DNA from: an uncultured Lachnospiraceae bacterium
Lineage (GTDB): Bacteria; Bacillota; Clostridia; Lachnospirales; Lachnospiraceae
Assembly (NCBI GenBank): GCA_902796045.1
Contig: CADBNQ010000131.1
Coordinates: 1 to 7,577 of the forward strand
DNA: 7,577 nt
Reading direction: 5' to 3'
In this document: positions 1 through 5,590 of the stretch, piece after piece
How the letters are laid out: every line of letters begins with the position of its first letter
Position numbering within the stretch: position 1 is the first letter of the stretch
Translations under genes and position numbers: made by a program
The notes under the pieces: model-generated
What the model was told of the DNA's origin: nothing
Database searches by the model: none
Seen by the model: the letters and a program-made list of their open reading frames with translations, nothing else

Positions 1-83
1 CAGTTGACATTTCTTCACACAGTACCGGTCAGATATCCGCTGATTTACAGACAGAAGCACATATGTTGGTGTGGGAAGTTTAA
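1..83. repeat. 83-bp direct repeat, copy 1
   Basis: This stretch reappears at 5508-5590 in the same orientation with only two mismatches (window positions 6 and 54, G here and T in the other copy), so 81 of 83 bases agree. The right edge is clear, because identity stops after the shared AAGTTTAA. The left edge is unknown because the copy begins at the first base of the window. It contains no open reading frame of note. Its near-terminal segments CTTCACAC (13-20) and GTGT-GG-GAAG (69-78) can pair over 8 bp with a 2-nt bulge, and TCAG (29-32) can pair with CTGA (40-43). It lies about 50 bp upstream of the nifS start. Its function is not recognised; an intergenic repeat family, a duplication remnant or a regulatory element are all possible. 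Confidence 0.93.
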
Positions 84-84
84 G

Positions 85-116
85 TTAGGAAGTAAATAGC
101 TATAGAAATATTATAG
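85..116 (+). promoter_or_regulatory. candidate nifS promoter with overlapping dyad
   Basis: A -10-like TATTAT lies at 109-114, about 20 bp upstream of the nifS start, with a poor -35-like TTAGGA at 85-90 (18-bp spacer). The -10 overlaps an inverted repeat CTATA (100-104) / TATAG (112-116), and a short palindrome ATAGCTAT sits at 96-103. A weak -35 with a dyad over the -10 would fit control by a DNA-binding regulator such as the Rrf2 protein encoded downstream. AT-rich DNA gives such matches readily, so this is only a candidate. Confidence 0.33.
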
Positions 117-133
117 AGACAGGAGAAGAAAAC

Positions 134-1324
134 ATGAACATATACGCAGATAACGCAGCAACGACCAGTGTGAGCAGAACAGCTCTTGAGGCTATGATGC
201 CCTGCTTTAAGGAGATGTACGGGAACCCTTCCAGCCTTTATGGTCTGGGCCAGAAAGCGAAAGAGATTGTGGAAGCGGCCAGAGAAGACGTGGCCGCTGT
301 CATCCATGCCGCTCCCAGGGAGATCACATTCACCTCAGGGGGCAGCGAGGCGGATAACCAGGCGATCCGGTCAGCAGCAGCTGCCGGAAAAAAAGAAGGA
401 AAGATGCACATTATCTCTACGGCTTTTGAGCACCATGCCGTCCTGCATACATTGAACAAACTGGAGCAGGAAGGATATGATATAACCCTTCTTGATGTCC
501 ACGAGGATGGCCTGGTCAGGCCGGAAGAACTGGAAGAGGCCATCTGCCAGGACACAGCCCTTGTGACGATCATGTACGCCAACAATGAGATTGGGACCAT
601 CCAGCCTATCCGCAAGCTGGGAGAGATCTGCCGGAAACATGGCGTGACCTTTCATACAGATGCCGTGCAGGCTGTAGGGCACGTCCCCATCGACGTTGAG
701 AAGGACAATATCGATATGCTCTCTGCCTCAGCCCACAAGTTCCACGGTCCCAAGGGCACCGGCTTTCTCTATGTCAGAAAAGGGGTCCGCCTGTATAACC
801 TCATTGAAGGAGGTGCTCAGGAAAGAGGAAAACGTGCCGGAACGGAGAATGTGGCCGGCATCGCCGGGATGGCTGCAGCCCTCAAGGAAGCAGCCAGGGA
901 TATGGAAGTAAACAGGGACCGACTTATACGCCAGCGGGACCTGCTGATCAGAGAACTCGGCAAGATCCCCCATTCTGCTATCAACGGTGATCCGGTGAAT
1001 CGGCTTCCCGGCAACGTCAATTTCTGTTTTGAAGGAATAGAAGGGGAGTCCCTCCTGCTTCTGCTTGATGACAGAGGGATCCAGGCATCTTCCGGCAGCG
1101 CCTGTACCTCAGGATCCCTTGACCCCAGCCACGTGCTCCTGGCCATCGGCCGGGTTCATGATGTGGCCCACGGATCTCTGCGCCTGAGCCTGGGGGAGAA
1201 TATCACGGAGGAAGAGACCTGGTATATCGTCCGGTCCGTGAAAGAGGTTGTAGAATACCTCAGAAGCTTTTCGCCCATCTGGAGGGACCTGATGGCCGGC
1301 AAGGGAGAGTTTATACTGCCATAG
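134..1324 (+). CDS. nifS: Cysteine desulfurase, NifS/IscS family
   Basis: Encodes a 396-residue PLP enzyme that converts L-cysteine to L-alanine and holds the sulfur as a persulfide for Fe-S cluster assembly or other sulfur transfer; it would act in the cytosol. Visible fold-type I landmarks are the N-terminal DNAATT (6-11), GSEADN (70-75), the HTDAVQ segment (174-179), the PLP lysine K202 in SAHKFHGPKG, and the catalytic cysteine C324 in SSGSACTSG. Length is normal for NifS/IscS. The start is set by AGGAGA at 121-126, 7 nt before the ATG. It is followed after 78 nt by the scaffold gene nifU, the usual pairing, and its cysteine supply is encoded two genes on (cysK). The family is very secure; whether it serves Fe-S assembly alone or also tRNA thiolation is not visible, and no thiolase such as mnmA is in the window. 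Confidence 0.96.
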   Translation: MNIYADNAATTSVSRTALEAMMPCFKEMYGNPSSLYGLGQKAKEIVEAAREDVAAVIHAAPREITFTSGGSEADNQAIRSAAAAGKKEGKMHIISTAFEHHAVLHTLNKLEQEGYDITLLDVHEDGLVRPEELEEAICQDTALVTIMYANNEIGTIQPIRKLGEICRKHGVTFHTDAVQAVGHVPIDVEKDNIDMLSASAHKFHGPKGTGFLYVRKGVRLYNLIEGGAQERGKRAGTENVAGIAGMAAALKEAARDMEVNRDRLIRQRDLLIRELGKIPHSAINGDPVNRLPGNVNFCFEGIEGESLLLLLDDRGIQASSGSACTSGSLDPSHVLLAIGRVHDVAHGSLRLSLGENITEEETWYIVRSVKEVVEYLRSFSPIWRDLMAGKGEFILP

Positions 1325-1402
1325 AAGAAGATTAACGGAAAAGAGAAAGGGAATCGTGTCATAAGTAACCCGGATCAGGAATAGAATTGAGGAGGAATAT
1401 AT

Positions 1403-1774
1403 ATGGCTTTATACAGTGAAAAAGTAATGGATCATTTCAGGAATCCCAGAAATGTCGGTGTGATCGAAGATGCGGACGGCGTGGGCCAGGTCGGCAATGC
1501 GAAATGCGGGGATATCATGAAAATGTACCTGAAGATAGAAGATGATATCATAACAGATGTAAAATTTGAGACTTTTGGCTGCGGGAGTGCCATTGCATCC
1601 AGTTCCATGGCTACTGAGATGATCAAGGGCAAACCGGTGGAGGAAGCTATGAAGCTGACCAACAAGGCTGTCGCAGAGGCTCTGGACGGGCTTCCTGCCT
1701 ACAAAATGCACTGTTCAGTTTTGGCGGAAGAGGCGATACAGGCTGCATTGGAAGATTATAAAGCGAAAAAATAA
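1403..1774 (+). CDS. nifU: Fe-S cluster assembly scaffold, IscU / N-terminal NifU type
   Basis: Encodes a 123-residue single-domain scaffold on which NifS-derived sulfur and iron form a transient [2Fe-2S] cluster. The three conserved cysteines are visible: C35 in AKCGD (with the following aspartate D37), C60 in FGCGSAIA, and C104 in KMHC, preceded by the conserved H103. The opening LYSEKVMDHFRNPRNVG is typical of the family. There is no C-terminal NifU (Nfu) domain and no central ferredoxin-like domain, so this is the short clostridial form. AGGAGG at 1390-1395, 7 nt before the ATG, fixes the start. It lies directly downstream of its sulfur donor nifS, probably in one transcript. Its stop codon is only 9 nt before the -35 box of the cysK promoter, so the cassette has a second internal transcription start. 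Confidence 0.96.
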   Translation: MALYSEKVMDHFRNPRNVGVIEDADGVGQVGNAKCGDIMKMYLKIEDDIITDVKFETFGCGSAIASSSMATEMIKGKPVEEAMKLTNKAVAEALDGLPAYKMHCSVLAEEAIQAALEDYKAKK

Positions 1775-1776
1775 AA

Positions 1777-1810
1777 ATACCTATTGACATACTAGGTTTA
1801 TAGTAGTATG
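1777..1810. promoter_or_regulatory. Candidate CymR/Rrf2 operator over the cysK promoter
   Basis: A perfect inverted repeat CATACTA (1788-1794) / TAGTATG (1804-1810) with a 9-bp spacer fills the interval between the -35 and -10 boxes and overlaps both. A second dyad, ACCTA (1779-1783) / TAGGT (1793-1797), overlaps the -35. An ATACCTAT at 1777-1784 also has its exact reverse complement ATAGGTAT at 1829-1836. Rrf2 dimers bind dyads of roughly this length, and a CymR-like gene lies just downstream of cysK, so repression of cysK by that protein is the natural reading. The dyad is seen; the identity of the regulator is inferred. Confidence 0.6.
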
Positions 1811-1812
1811 AT
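1784..1812 (+). promoter_or_regulatory. Near-consensus sigma-A promoter for cysK
   Basis: A consensus -35 TTGACA (1784-1789) is followed after exactly 17 bp by TATGAT (1807-1812), one base from the -10 consensus. This would start transcription near 1819, giving a leader of about 30 nt that carries the AGGAGG of cysK. It is the strongest promoter-like sequence seen in the window, and its position right after the nifU stop suggests that cysK, the Rrf2 gene and metY can be transcribed separately from nifS-nifU. Confidence 0.85.
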
Positions 1813-1836
1813 TATCCCAACAAAACATATAGGTAT

Positions 1837-1842
1837 AGGAGG
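1837..1842 (+). promoter_or_regulatory. Ribosome binding site that decides the cysK start
   Basis: A perfect AGGAGG sits 7 nt before the ATG at 1850. The upstream in-frame ATG at 1808 lies inside the -10 box, has no Shine-Dalgarno sequence and would be upstream of the expected transcription start, so 1850 is the real start. Confidence 0.9.
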
Positions 1843-1849
1843 TTTTAAC

Positions 1850-2782
1850 ATGAGTCATATTTATAAAGGTGTGCTGGGACTGGTTGGAAACACGCCGCTG
1901 GTTGAAGTGGTCAATATCGAGAAGGAGCTGGGACTGGATGCAACAATCCTGGTCAAGCTGGAGTATTTTAATCCGGCAGGAAGCGTGAAGGACCGTATTG
2001 CAAAGGCGATGATTGAAGATGCTGAGGAGAAGGGCCTGCTTGGAGAAGGATCCGTGATCATAGAGCCCACATCAGGGAATACCGGGATCGGCCTGGCTGC
2101 TGTCGCTGCTTCCAAGGGCTACCGTGTCATCCTGACCATGCCGGAGACCATGAGCGTTGAGCGGCGGAGCATCCTGAGGAACTATGGAGCCGAGATCGTG
2201 CTCACAGAAGGTGCCAGAGGTATGAAAGGTGCCATAGAGAAGGCAGAAGAGCTGGCCAGGGAGATTCCGGGCGGCTATATCCCCGGACAGTTTGTGAACC
2301 CGGCCAATCCTGCCATCCACAAGGCAACTACCGGGCCGGAGATCTGGAAGGATACAGACGGGAAGGTCGATATCTTTATCGCTGGCGTTGGGACCGGAGG
2401 AACCCTGACAGGAACCGGAGAGTATCTTAAAGAACAGAACCCTGATATCCAGGTGGTCGCTCTGGAGCCGGAAGATTCACCGGTGCTTTCCGAGGGAAGA
2501 GCCGGTGCCCACAAGATTCAGGGTATCGGGGCCGGATTTGTTCCGGATGTTCTCAATACGAACGTTTACGACGAGATCTACAAGGCTTCCGGCAAGGAGG
2601 CTCTGGAGACAGCCAGGCTTTTGTCCAGGAAAGAGGGCATCTCAGTCGGGATCTCATCCGGTGCAGCCCTGTCCGGCGCGATCAGTCTTGCAAAGAGACC
2701 GGAGAATAAGGGCAAGGTTATCGTAGCCCTGCTTCCCGACAGCGGGGACAGGTACTATTCAACAGCATTGTTTACTTCATAG
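1850..2782 (+). CDS. cysK: Cysteine synthase A (O-acetylserine sulfhydrylase)
   Basis: From the ATG at 1850 the product is 310 residues, the standard CysK length. It makes L-cysteine from O-acetylserine and sulfide with PLP. Landmarks are the PLP lysine K47 in NPAGSVKDRI, the substrate loop TSGNTG (74-79), the phosphate-binding GTGGT (181-185), IGAGFVP (226-232) and the C-terminal LPDSGDRYYST. The usual opening IYKGVLGLVGNTPLVE aligns with the family start, again favouring 1850 over 1808. It has its own strong promoter with an overlapping dyad. In Bacilli CysK also binds the regulator CymR, and a CymR-like gene follows 70 nt downstream, so a sensing role beside catalysis is plausible. No serine acetyltransferase gene (cysE) is in the window. 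Confidence 0.96.
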   Translation: MSHIYKGVLGLVGNTPLVEVVNIEKELGLDATILVKLEYFNPAGSVKDRIAKAMIEDAEEKGLLGEGSVIIEPTSGNTGIGLAAVAASKGYRVILTMPETMSVERRSILRNYGAEIVLTEGARGMKGAIEKAEELAREIPGGYIPGQFVNPANPAIHKATTGPEIWKDTDGKVDIFIAGVGTGGTLTGTGEYLKEQNPDIQVVALEPEDSPVLSEGRAGAHKIQGIGAGFVPDVLNTNVYDEIYKASGKEALETARLLSRKEGISVGISSGAALSGAISLAKRPENKGKVIVALLPDSGDRYYSTALFTS

Positions 2783-2783
2783 G

Positions 2784-2804
2784 AAATGTCCGCCTGCGGA
2801 TTTT
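2784..2804 (+). terminator. Weak hairpin after cysK
   Basis: TCCG (2789-2792) and CGGA (2797-2800) can pair around a CCTG loop, followed by TTTT, and flanking AAAT/TTTT can lengthen the stem past a bulged G. The stem is short, so at most it would lower read-through from cysK into the regulator gene. Confidence 0.3.
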
Positions 2805-2852
2805 GATCAACGGATAAAATAATATGCTGCTTGTTAAGAAAAGAGGGATTCT

Positions 2853-3299
2853 ATGAAGCTGTCAAATAAGAGCCGGTATGGCTTGCGGGCATTGATCGAC
2901 CTGGCTGCCAGTTCCAAAAACAGTCAGGTATCTTTAAAATCGATCGCGGAGAGGAATCATATCTCTCTACAGTACCTGGAGCAGTCTTTTGCGGCACTGC
3001 GCAAGGCCGGCATCGTAAAAAGCATTAAAGGTCCCCAGGGCGGATATTATCTGGGCCGTGACGCCGATACCATCACGATCTCTGAGATCCTGGAGGTTCT
3101 GGAAGGAAACTACAGGATCGAGCGTGAGGTGGTTACAGAGGAAGAAGGCCAGGCTGGTATATCCCATACTATCCAGACATTGCTCATCGACCCTCTGAAT
3201 CAGAAATTGGATGAATTCCTGGGAGATCTGACACTGGCAGATCTGGAGAGCCATTATGTGAGAAACAGAGATTCAGATAATTATATGTATTACATATGA
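2853..3299 (+). CDS. cymR: Rrf2-family regulator, CymR-like
   Basis: Encodes a 148-residue transcription regulator with an N-terminal winged helix: the opening MKLSNKSRYGLRALIDLA, the SLKSIAERNHIS-YLEQ helix-turn-helix (about 27-45) and the KGPQGGYYL wing (59-67) are typical Rrf2. It has no cysteine at all, so it cannot carry the [2Fe-2S] cluster of IscR by the usual three-cysteine ligation; this points to CymR, the Firmicute repressor of cysteine metabolism that works with CysK. The last residues, NYMYYI, resemble those I recall for Bacillus subtilis CymR (YMFYI) and end in isoleucine, as do known CysK-binding tails such as that of CysE. AGAGGG at 2842-2847, 5 nt before the ATG, supports the start. 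Lying between cysK and metY, it likely controls the cassette and itself. The family is sure; CymR rather than another Rrf2 role is likely. Confidence 0.87.
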   Translation: MKLSNKSRYGLRALIDLAASSKNSQVSLKSIAERNHISLQYLEQSFAALRKAGIVKSIKGPQGGYYLGRDADTITISEILEVLEGNYRIEREVVTEEEGQAGISHTIQTLLIDPLNQKLDEFLGDLTLADLESHYVRNRDSDNYMYYI

Positions 3300-3324
3300 T
3301 GTTAAGGTTAAAAGGAGATCAGAT

Positions 3325-4608
3325 ATGAGCAAATACAGATTCGAAACATTACAGCTGCACGTGGGACAGGAACAGGCAGATCCCGCCACAGATTCCCGTG
3401 CGGTACCCATTTACCAGACCACTTCTTATGTCTTCCACAACAGTCAGCATGCCGCTGACCGTTTCGGACTGGCAGACCCGGGTAATATATACGGAAGGCT
3501 GACCAACTCGACCCAGGATGTTCTTGAGAAAAGGCTGGCAGCCCTGGAAGGAGGAAGTGCAGCCCTGGCTGTGGCTTCCGGAGCTGCAGCGATCGCCTAC
3601 ACCATAGAGGCTCTGGCAGCAGACGGCGGACACATCGTCGCCCAGAAGACCATCTACGGAGGCACTTTCAATCTCTTCGCCCACACCCTTCCACAGTACG
3701 GGATCAGGACAAGCTTTGTAGATATTCACAATCTTGAAGAGACAGAAGCAGCGATCGAGGAGGATACCAGGGCCATATTCCTGGAGACCCTGGGCAATCC
3801 CAACAGTGATATCCCTGATATAGACGCAGTGGCCGAGATCGCCCATAAACATGGCCTGCCTGTTGTGATCGACAATACCTTCGGGACACCCTACCTGATC
3901 CGGCCGATTGAGCACGGGGCAGATATCGTGGTTCACTCCGCGCCCAAGTTTATCGGCGGCCACGGGACCACCCTGGGCGGGATCATCGTGGAATCCGGTA
4001 CATTTGACTGGAAAGCAAGCGGGAAATATCCCAACATCGCTGACCCCAATCCCAGCTATCATGGGGTATCCTTCTATGATGCCGTGGGACCGGCTGCCTT
4101 TGTTACCTATATCAGGGCCATACTTCTCCGAGACACCGGGGCGGCCATATCCCCCTTTAATGCATTTCTGCTCCTCCAGGGAGTAGAGACCCTGTCCCTC
4201 CGCCTGGAGAGACACGCCTCCAACACGGCCAAGGTTGTTGAATTCCTCAAGAATCATCCGCAGGTGGAGAATGTCAACCATCCGTCCCTGCCTGAGCATC
4301 CGGATCACGCCCTCTATCAGCGCTACTTCCCTGAAGGAGGAGGATCCATCTTCACCTTCGAGATCAAGGGAGGACAGGAAGAGGCGTGGACCTTTATCGA
4401 CCATCTGGAGATCTTCTCCCTCCTGGCCAATGTCGCTGATGTCAAGAGCCTGGTGATCCACCCGGCGTCCACGACCCATTCTCAGCTCTCTGAAGAAGAA
4501 CTGCTGGATCAGGGGATCAGGCCAAACACCATCCGCCTGTCCATCGGCACCGAACACATCGACGATATCATCGGGGACCTGGAAAAAGGATTCGCGGCAG
4601 TAAAATAA
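3325..4608 (+). CDS. metY: O-acetylhomoserine sulfhydrylase (aminocarboxypropyltransferase)
   Basis: Encodes a 427-residue Cys/Met-metabolism PLP enzyme that makes homocysteine from O-acetylhomoserine and sulfide, the direct sulfhydrylation route to methionine. Supporting features are the opening FETLQLHVGQEQADPATDSR, IYQTTSYVF (29-37), the YGRLTNST segment (56-63), ALEGGSAALAVASG (73-86), the aspartate of VVIDNTFGTPY (180-190) and the PLP lysine K208 in HSAPKFIGGHGT. The C-terminal SLVIHPASTTHSQL and IRLSIGTEHIDDII are diagnostic for this branch. About 427 residues fits OAH sulfhydrylases rather than the shorter (about 380-400) cystathionine enzymes. AAGGAG at 3312-3317, 7 nt before the ATG, sets the start. 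It follows the regulator by only 25 nt, suggesting co-transcription, and a strong hairpin follows its stop. The SAPK context of the active lysine differs from the more usual S-x-T-K but keeps the lysine and the GGHG. Confidence 0.94.
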   Translation: MSKYRFETLQLHVGQEQADPATDSRAVPIYQTTSYVFHNSQHAADRFGLADPGNIYGRLTNSTQDVLEKRLAALEGGSAALAVASGAAAIAYTIEALAADGGHIVAQKTIYGGTFNLFAHTLPQYGIRTSFVDIHNLEETEAAIEEDTRAIFLETLGNPNSDIPDIDAVAEIAHKHGLPVVIDNTFGTPYLIRPIEHGADIVVHSAPKFIGGHGTTLGGIIVESGTFDWKASGKYPNIADPNPSYHGVSFYDAVGPAAFVTYIRAILLRDTGAAISPFNAFLLLQGVETLSLRLERHASNTAKVVEFLKNHPQVENVNHPSLPEHPDHALYQRYFPEGGGSIFTFEIKGGQEEAWTFIDHLEIFSLLANVADVKSLVIHPASTTHSQLSEEELLDQGIRPNTIRLSIGTEHIDDIIGDLEKGFAAVK

Positions 4609-4626
4609 ATCAGTATTAACCTGAAG

Positions 4627-4657
4627 AAGGGGGCTGTTTTTGATGAACAGCCCCCTT
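4627..4657. terminator. Strong, probably bidirectional terminator hairpin
   Basis: Perfect 12-bp arms AAGGGGGCTGTT (4627-4638) and AACAGCCCCCTT (4646-4657) surround a 7-nt loop. It lies 18 nt after the metY stop on the + strand and beyond the stop of the exported-protein gene on the - strand, between two convergent genes. The T tract is short either way: the stem ends in TT on the + strand and is followed by CTTCTTC on the - strand. It most likely ends both transcripts. Confidence 0.85.
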
Positions 4658-4687
4658 GGTGTATTATGAGATTTAAGGAAAACTATG

Positions 4688-4701
4688 ATTCTTTAAAGAA
4701 T
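4688..4701. repeat. 14-bp perfect palindrome
   Basis: ATTCTTTAAAGAAT is self-complementary and lies in the gap between the convergent hairpin and the end of the exported-protein gene. It has no loop and no obvious promoter next to it. It may be chance in AT-rich DNA or a minor binding site. Confidence 0.4.
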
Positions 4702-4719
4702 GATCACAAGACTATCAAT

Positions 4720-5388
4720 CTATTTTTTTTCTACGATGCTGGAGAACTTGTCCATGTTGGCCTCCGGCAGTGTCACGGCATCTGCTCCATAGTCTTTGAC
4801 CTTGGTGATGGAAAGATTATTCAGTGCTGCGTAATTTGCCAGGATCTGGTTTCTTGCTGCATCCTTAGCCTCATCATCGGAGTAAACCTTCATGAATGCG
4901 TCATATTTATCTCCGAATATCTTCTTGGCACTTTCATCGAATTTGCTTCCGTCTTCTACGGCTTCGAACTTCGTTGAATCATAATCGCCATCTTTTTCTT
5001 TGCGTAAATGCAGGAGTCCCGGATAAGATCCGCCGGCCTGGGTCTCGAGTGTGTCCCCGTTGAGTTTGTAGGTCCAGTACTGGAAGTCTCCATATACCTT
5101 GATGTCATCAGGATCTGTCTGATCTACTGCAATGATGATGGGACACGGGATTCCGACATCAGCCTTATCATACATATCTTCATTCTTATCTTCCACATAA
5201 TCGTAAACCTCTTCCATCAGCTCCCCTTCATATTCATGATCATATTCAGGCAACTTCTGGACTTTGGCTGCAGCAGCCTTAGTTTTTCCTGCTGCCTGGA
5301 GTGTGTGTGGGGGTGGGATGATGATGGCACTTAATAATGCTGCACATAATGCTGTTGCGATTAAAGCTGTTCTCTTTGTCTTTCTCAT
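4720..5388 (-). CDS. Exported acidic protein of unrecognised family
   Basis: Encodes 222 residues with a clear signal peptide: positive MRKTKR, a hydrophobic core at about 7-24, then PPPHTLQAA with probable cleavage near residues 32-33. The cysteine at 15 is in TALC, which does not make a lipobox, so a free secreted or wall-associated protein is more likely than a lipoprotein. The mature part is rich in D, E, K and Y. A middle section (about 80-125) with PIIIAVDQ, DIKVYGDFQYWTYKLNGDTLE and GGSYPGLLHL looks like beta strands, and the region 145-190 (DGSKFDESAKKIFGDKYDAF then SDDEAKDAAR) looks helical. Only one cysteine (82) remains after the signal peptide. AAGGAGG (5397-5403 on the complement), 8 nt before the ATG, sets the start. 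It stands alone, convergent with metY. Similar secreted proteins may exist in related gut clostridia, but I cannot name a family or function. Confidence 0.88.
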   Translation of the reverse strand: MRKTKRTALIATALCAALLSAIIIPPPHTLQAAGKTKAAAAKVQKLPEYDHEYEGELMEEVYDYVEDKNEDMYDKADVGIPCPIIIAVDQTDPDDIKVYGDFQYWTYKLNGDTLETQAGGSYPGLLHLRKEKDGDYDSTKFEAVEDGSKFDESAKKIFGDKYDAFMKVYSDDEAKDAARNQILANYAALNNLSITKVKDYGADAVTLPEANMDKFSSIVEKK

Positions 5389-5467
5389 GGTAATATCCTC
5401 CTTTTATTGAATTTATACTGTTTACTCTGTCTTCCTGTGGTGTCGCTGTGTTTGTTTTGATGTCTGA

Positions 5468-5502
5468 ACTATATCACATCATAAGTCACAGTAGTGTCAC
5501 AG
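5468..5502 (-). promoter_or_regulatory. Candidate response-regulator-type promoter of the exported-protein gene
   Basis: On the - strand a TATAGT (complement of 5468-5473) preceded by TGA reads as an extended -10 without a recognisable -35. Directly upstream are three phased repeats, seen on the + strand as TCACA at 5474-5478, 5486-5490 and 5497-5501 (steps of 12 and 11 bp). The last two form an exact 7-4-7 direct repeat, GTCACAG TAGT GTCACAG (5485-5502). Direct repeats with one-turn spacing that replace the -35 are the usual layout for OmpR/PhoB-family activators. The leader to the start codon would be about 75-80 nt. Confidence 0.5.
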
Positions 5503-5507
5503 AAAAA

Positions 5508-5590
5508 CAGTTTACATTTCTTCACACAGTACCGGTCAGATATCCGCTGATTTACAGACATAAGCACATATGTTGGTGTGGGAAGTTTAA
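5508..5590. repeat. 83-bp direct repeat, copy 2
   Basis: Matches bases 1-83 at 81 of 83 positions in the same orientation; the differences are at 5513 and 5561. It starts 6 bp beyond the last TCACA repeat of the divergent exported-protein promoter region and ends 159 bp before the 36-residue gene, so it lies between two divergent genes. Beyond its right edge there is faint similarity to copy 1's flank (AATA-CTATA-AATA around 5594-5606 and 95-110), hinting that the original duplicated unit was longer. The foldback arms (5520-5527 and 5576-5585) are unchanged by the two differences. Confidence 0.93.

Noticed and set aside
4..37. TTGACA at 4-9 in repeat copy 1 as a promoter for nifS
   Set aside because: No acceptable -10 lies 16-18 bp downstream, and the other copy has TTTACA instead.
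238..615. 125-codon open frame on the - strand within nifS
   Set aside because: Shadow of nifS; low-complexity Ser/Ala-rich translation with no motif and no translation signal.
1808..1849. Upstream extension of cysK from the ATG at 1808
   Set aside because: That ATG is inside the -10 box and lacks a ribosome site; 1850 has both the ribosome site and the family-typical N-terminus.
3349..4557. 402-codon open frame on the - strand opposite metY
   Set aside because: It mirrors the strongly supported metY gene, has no ribosome site or recognisable domain, and its composition is what GC-rich codon use on the other strand produces.
5008..5334. 108-codon + strand frame opposite the exported-protein gene
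   Set aside because: The - strand gene has a signal peptide, an AAGGAGG site and its own promoter region; the + frame has none of these and lies wholly within it.
1..5590. Repeats as ends of an insertion sequence or composite transposon
   Set aside because: No transposase, integrase or resolvase gene lies between them and no target-site duplication is visible; the enclosed genes are housekeeping sulfur genes.
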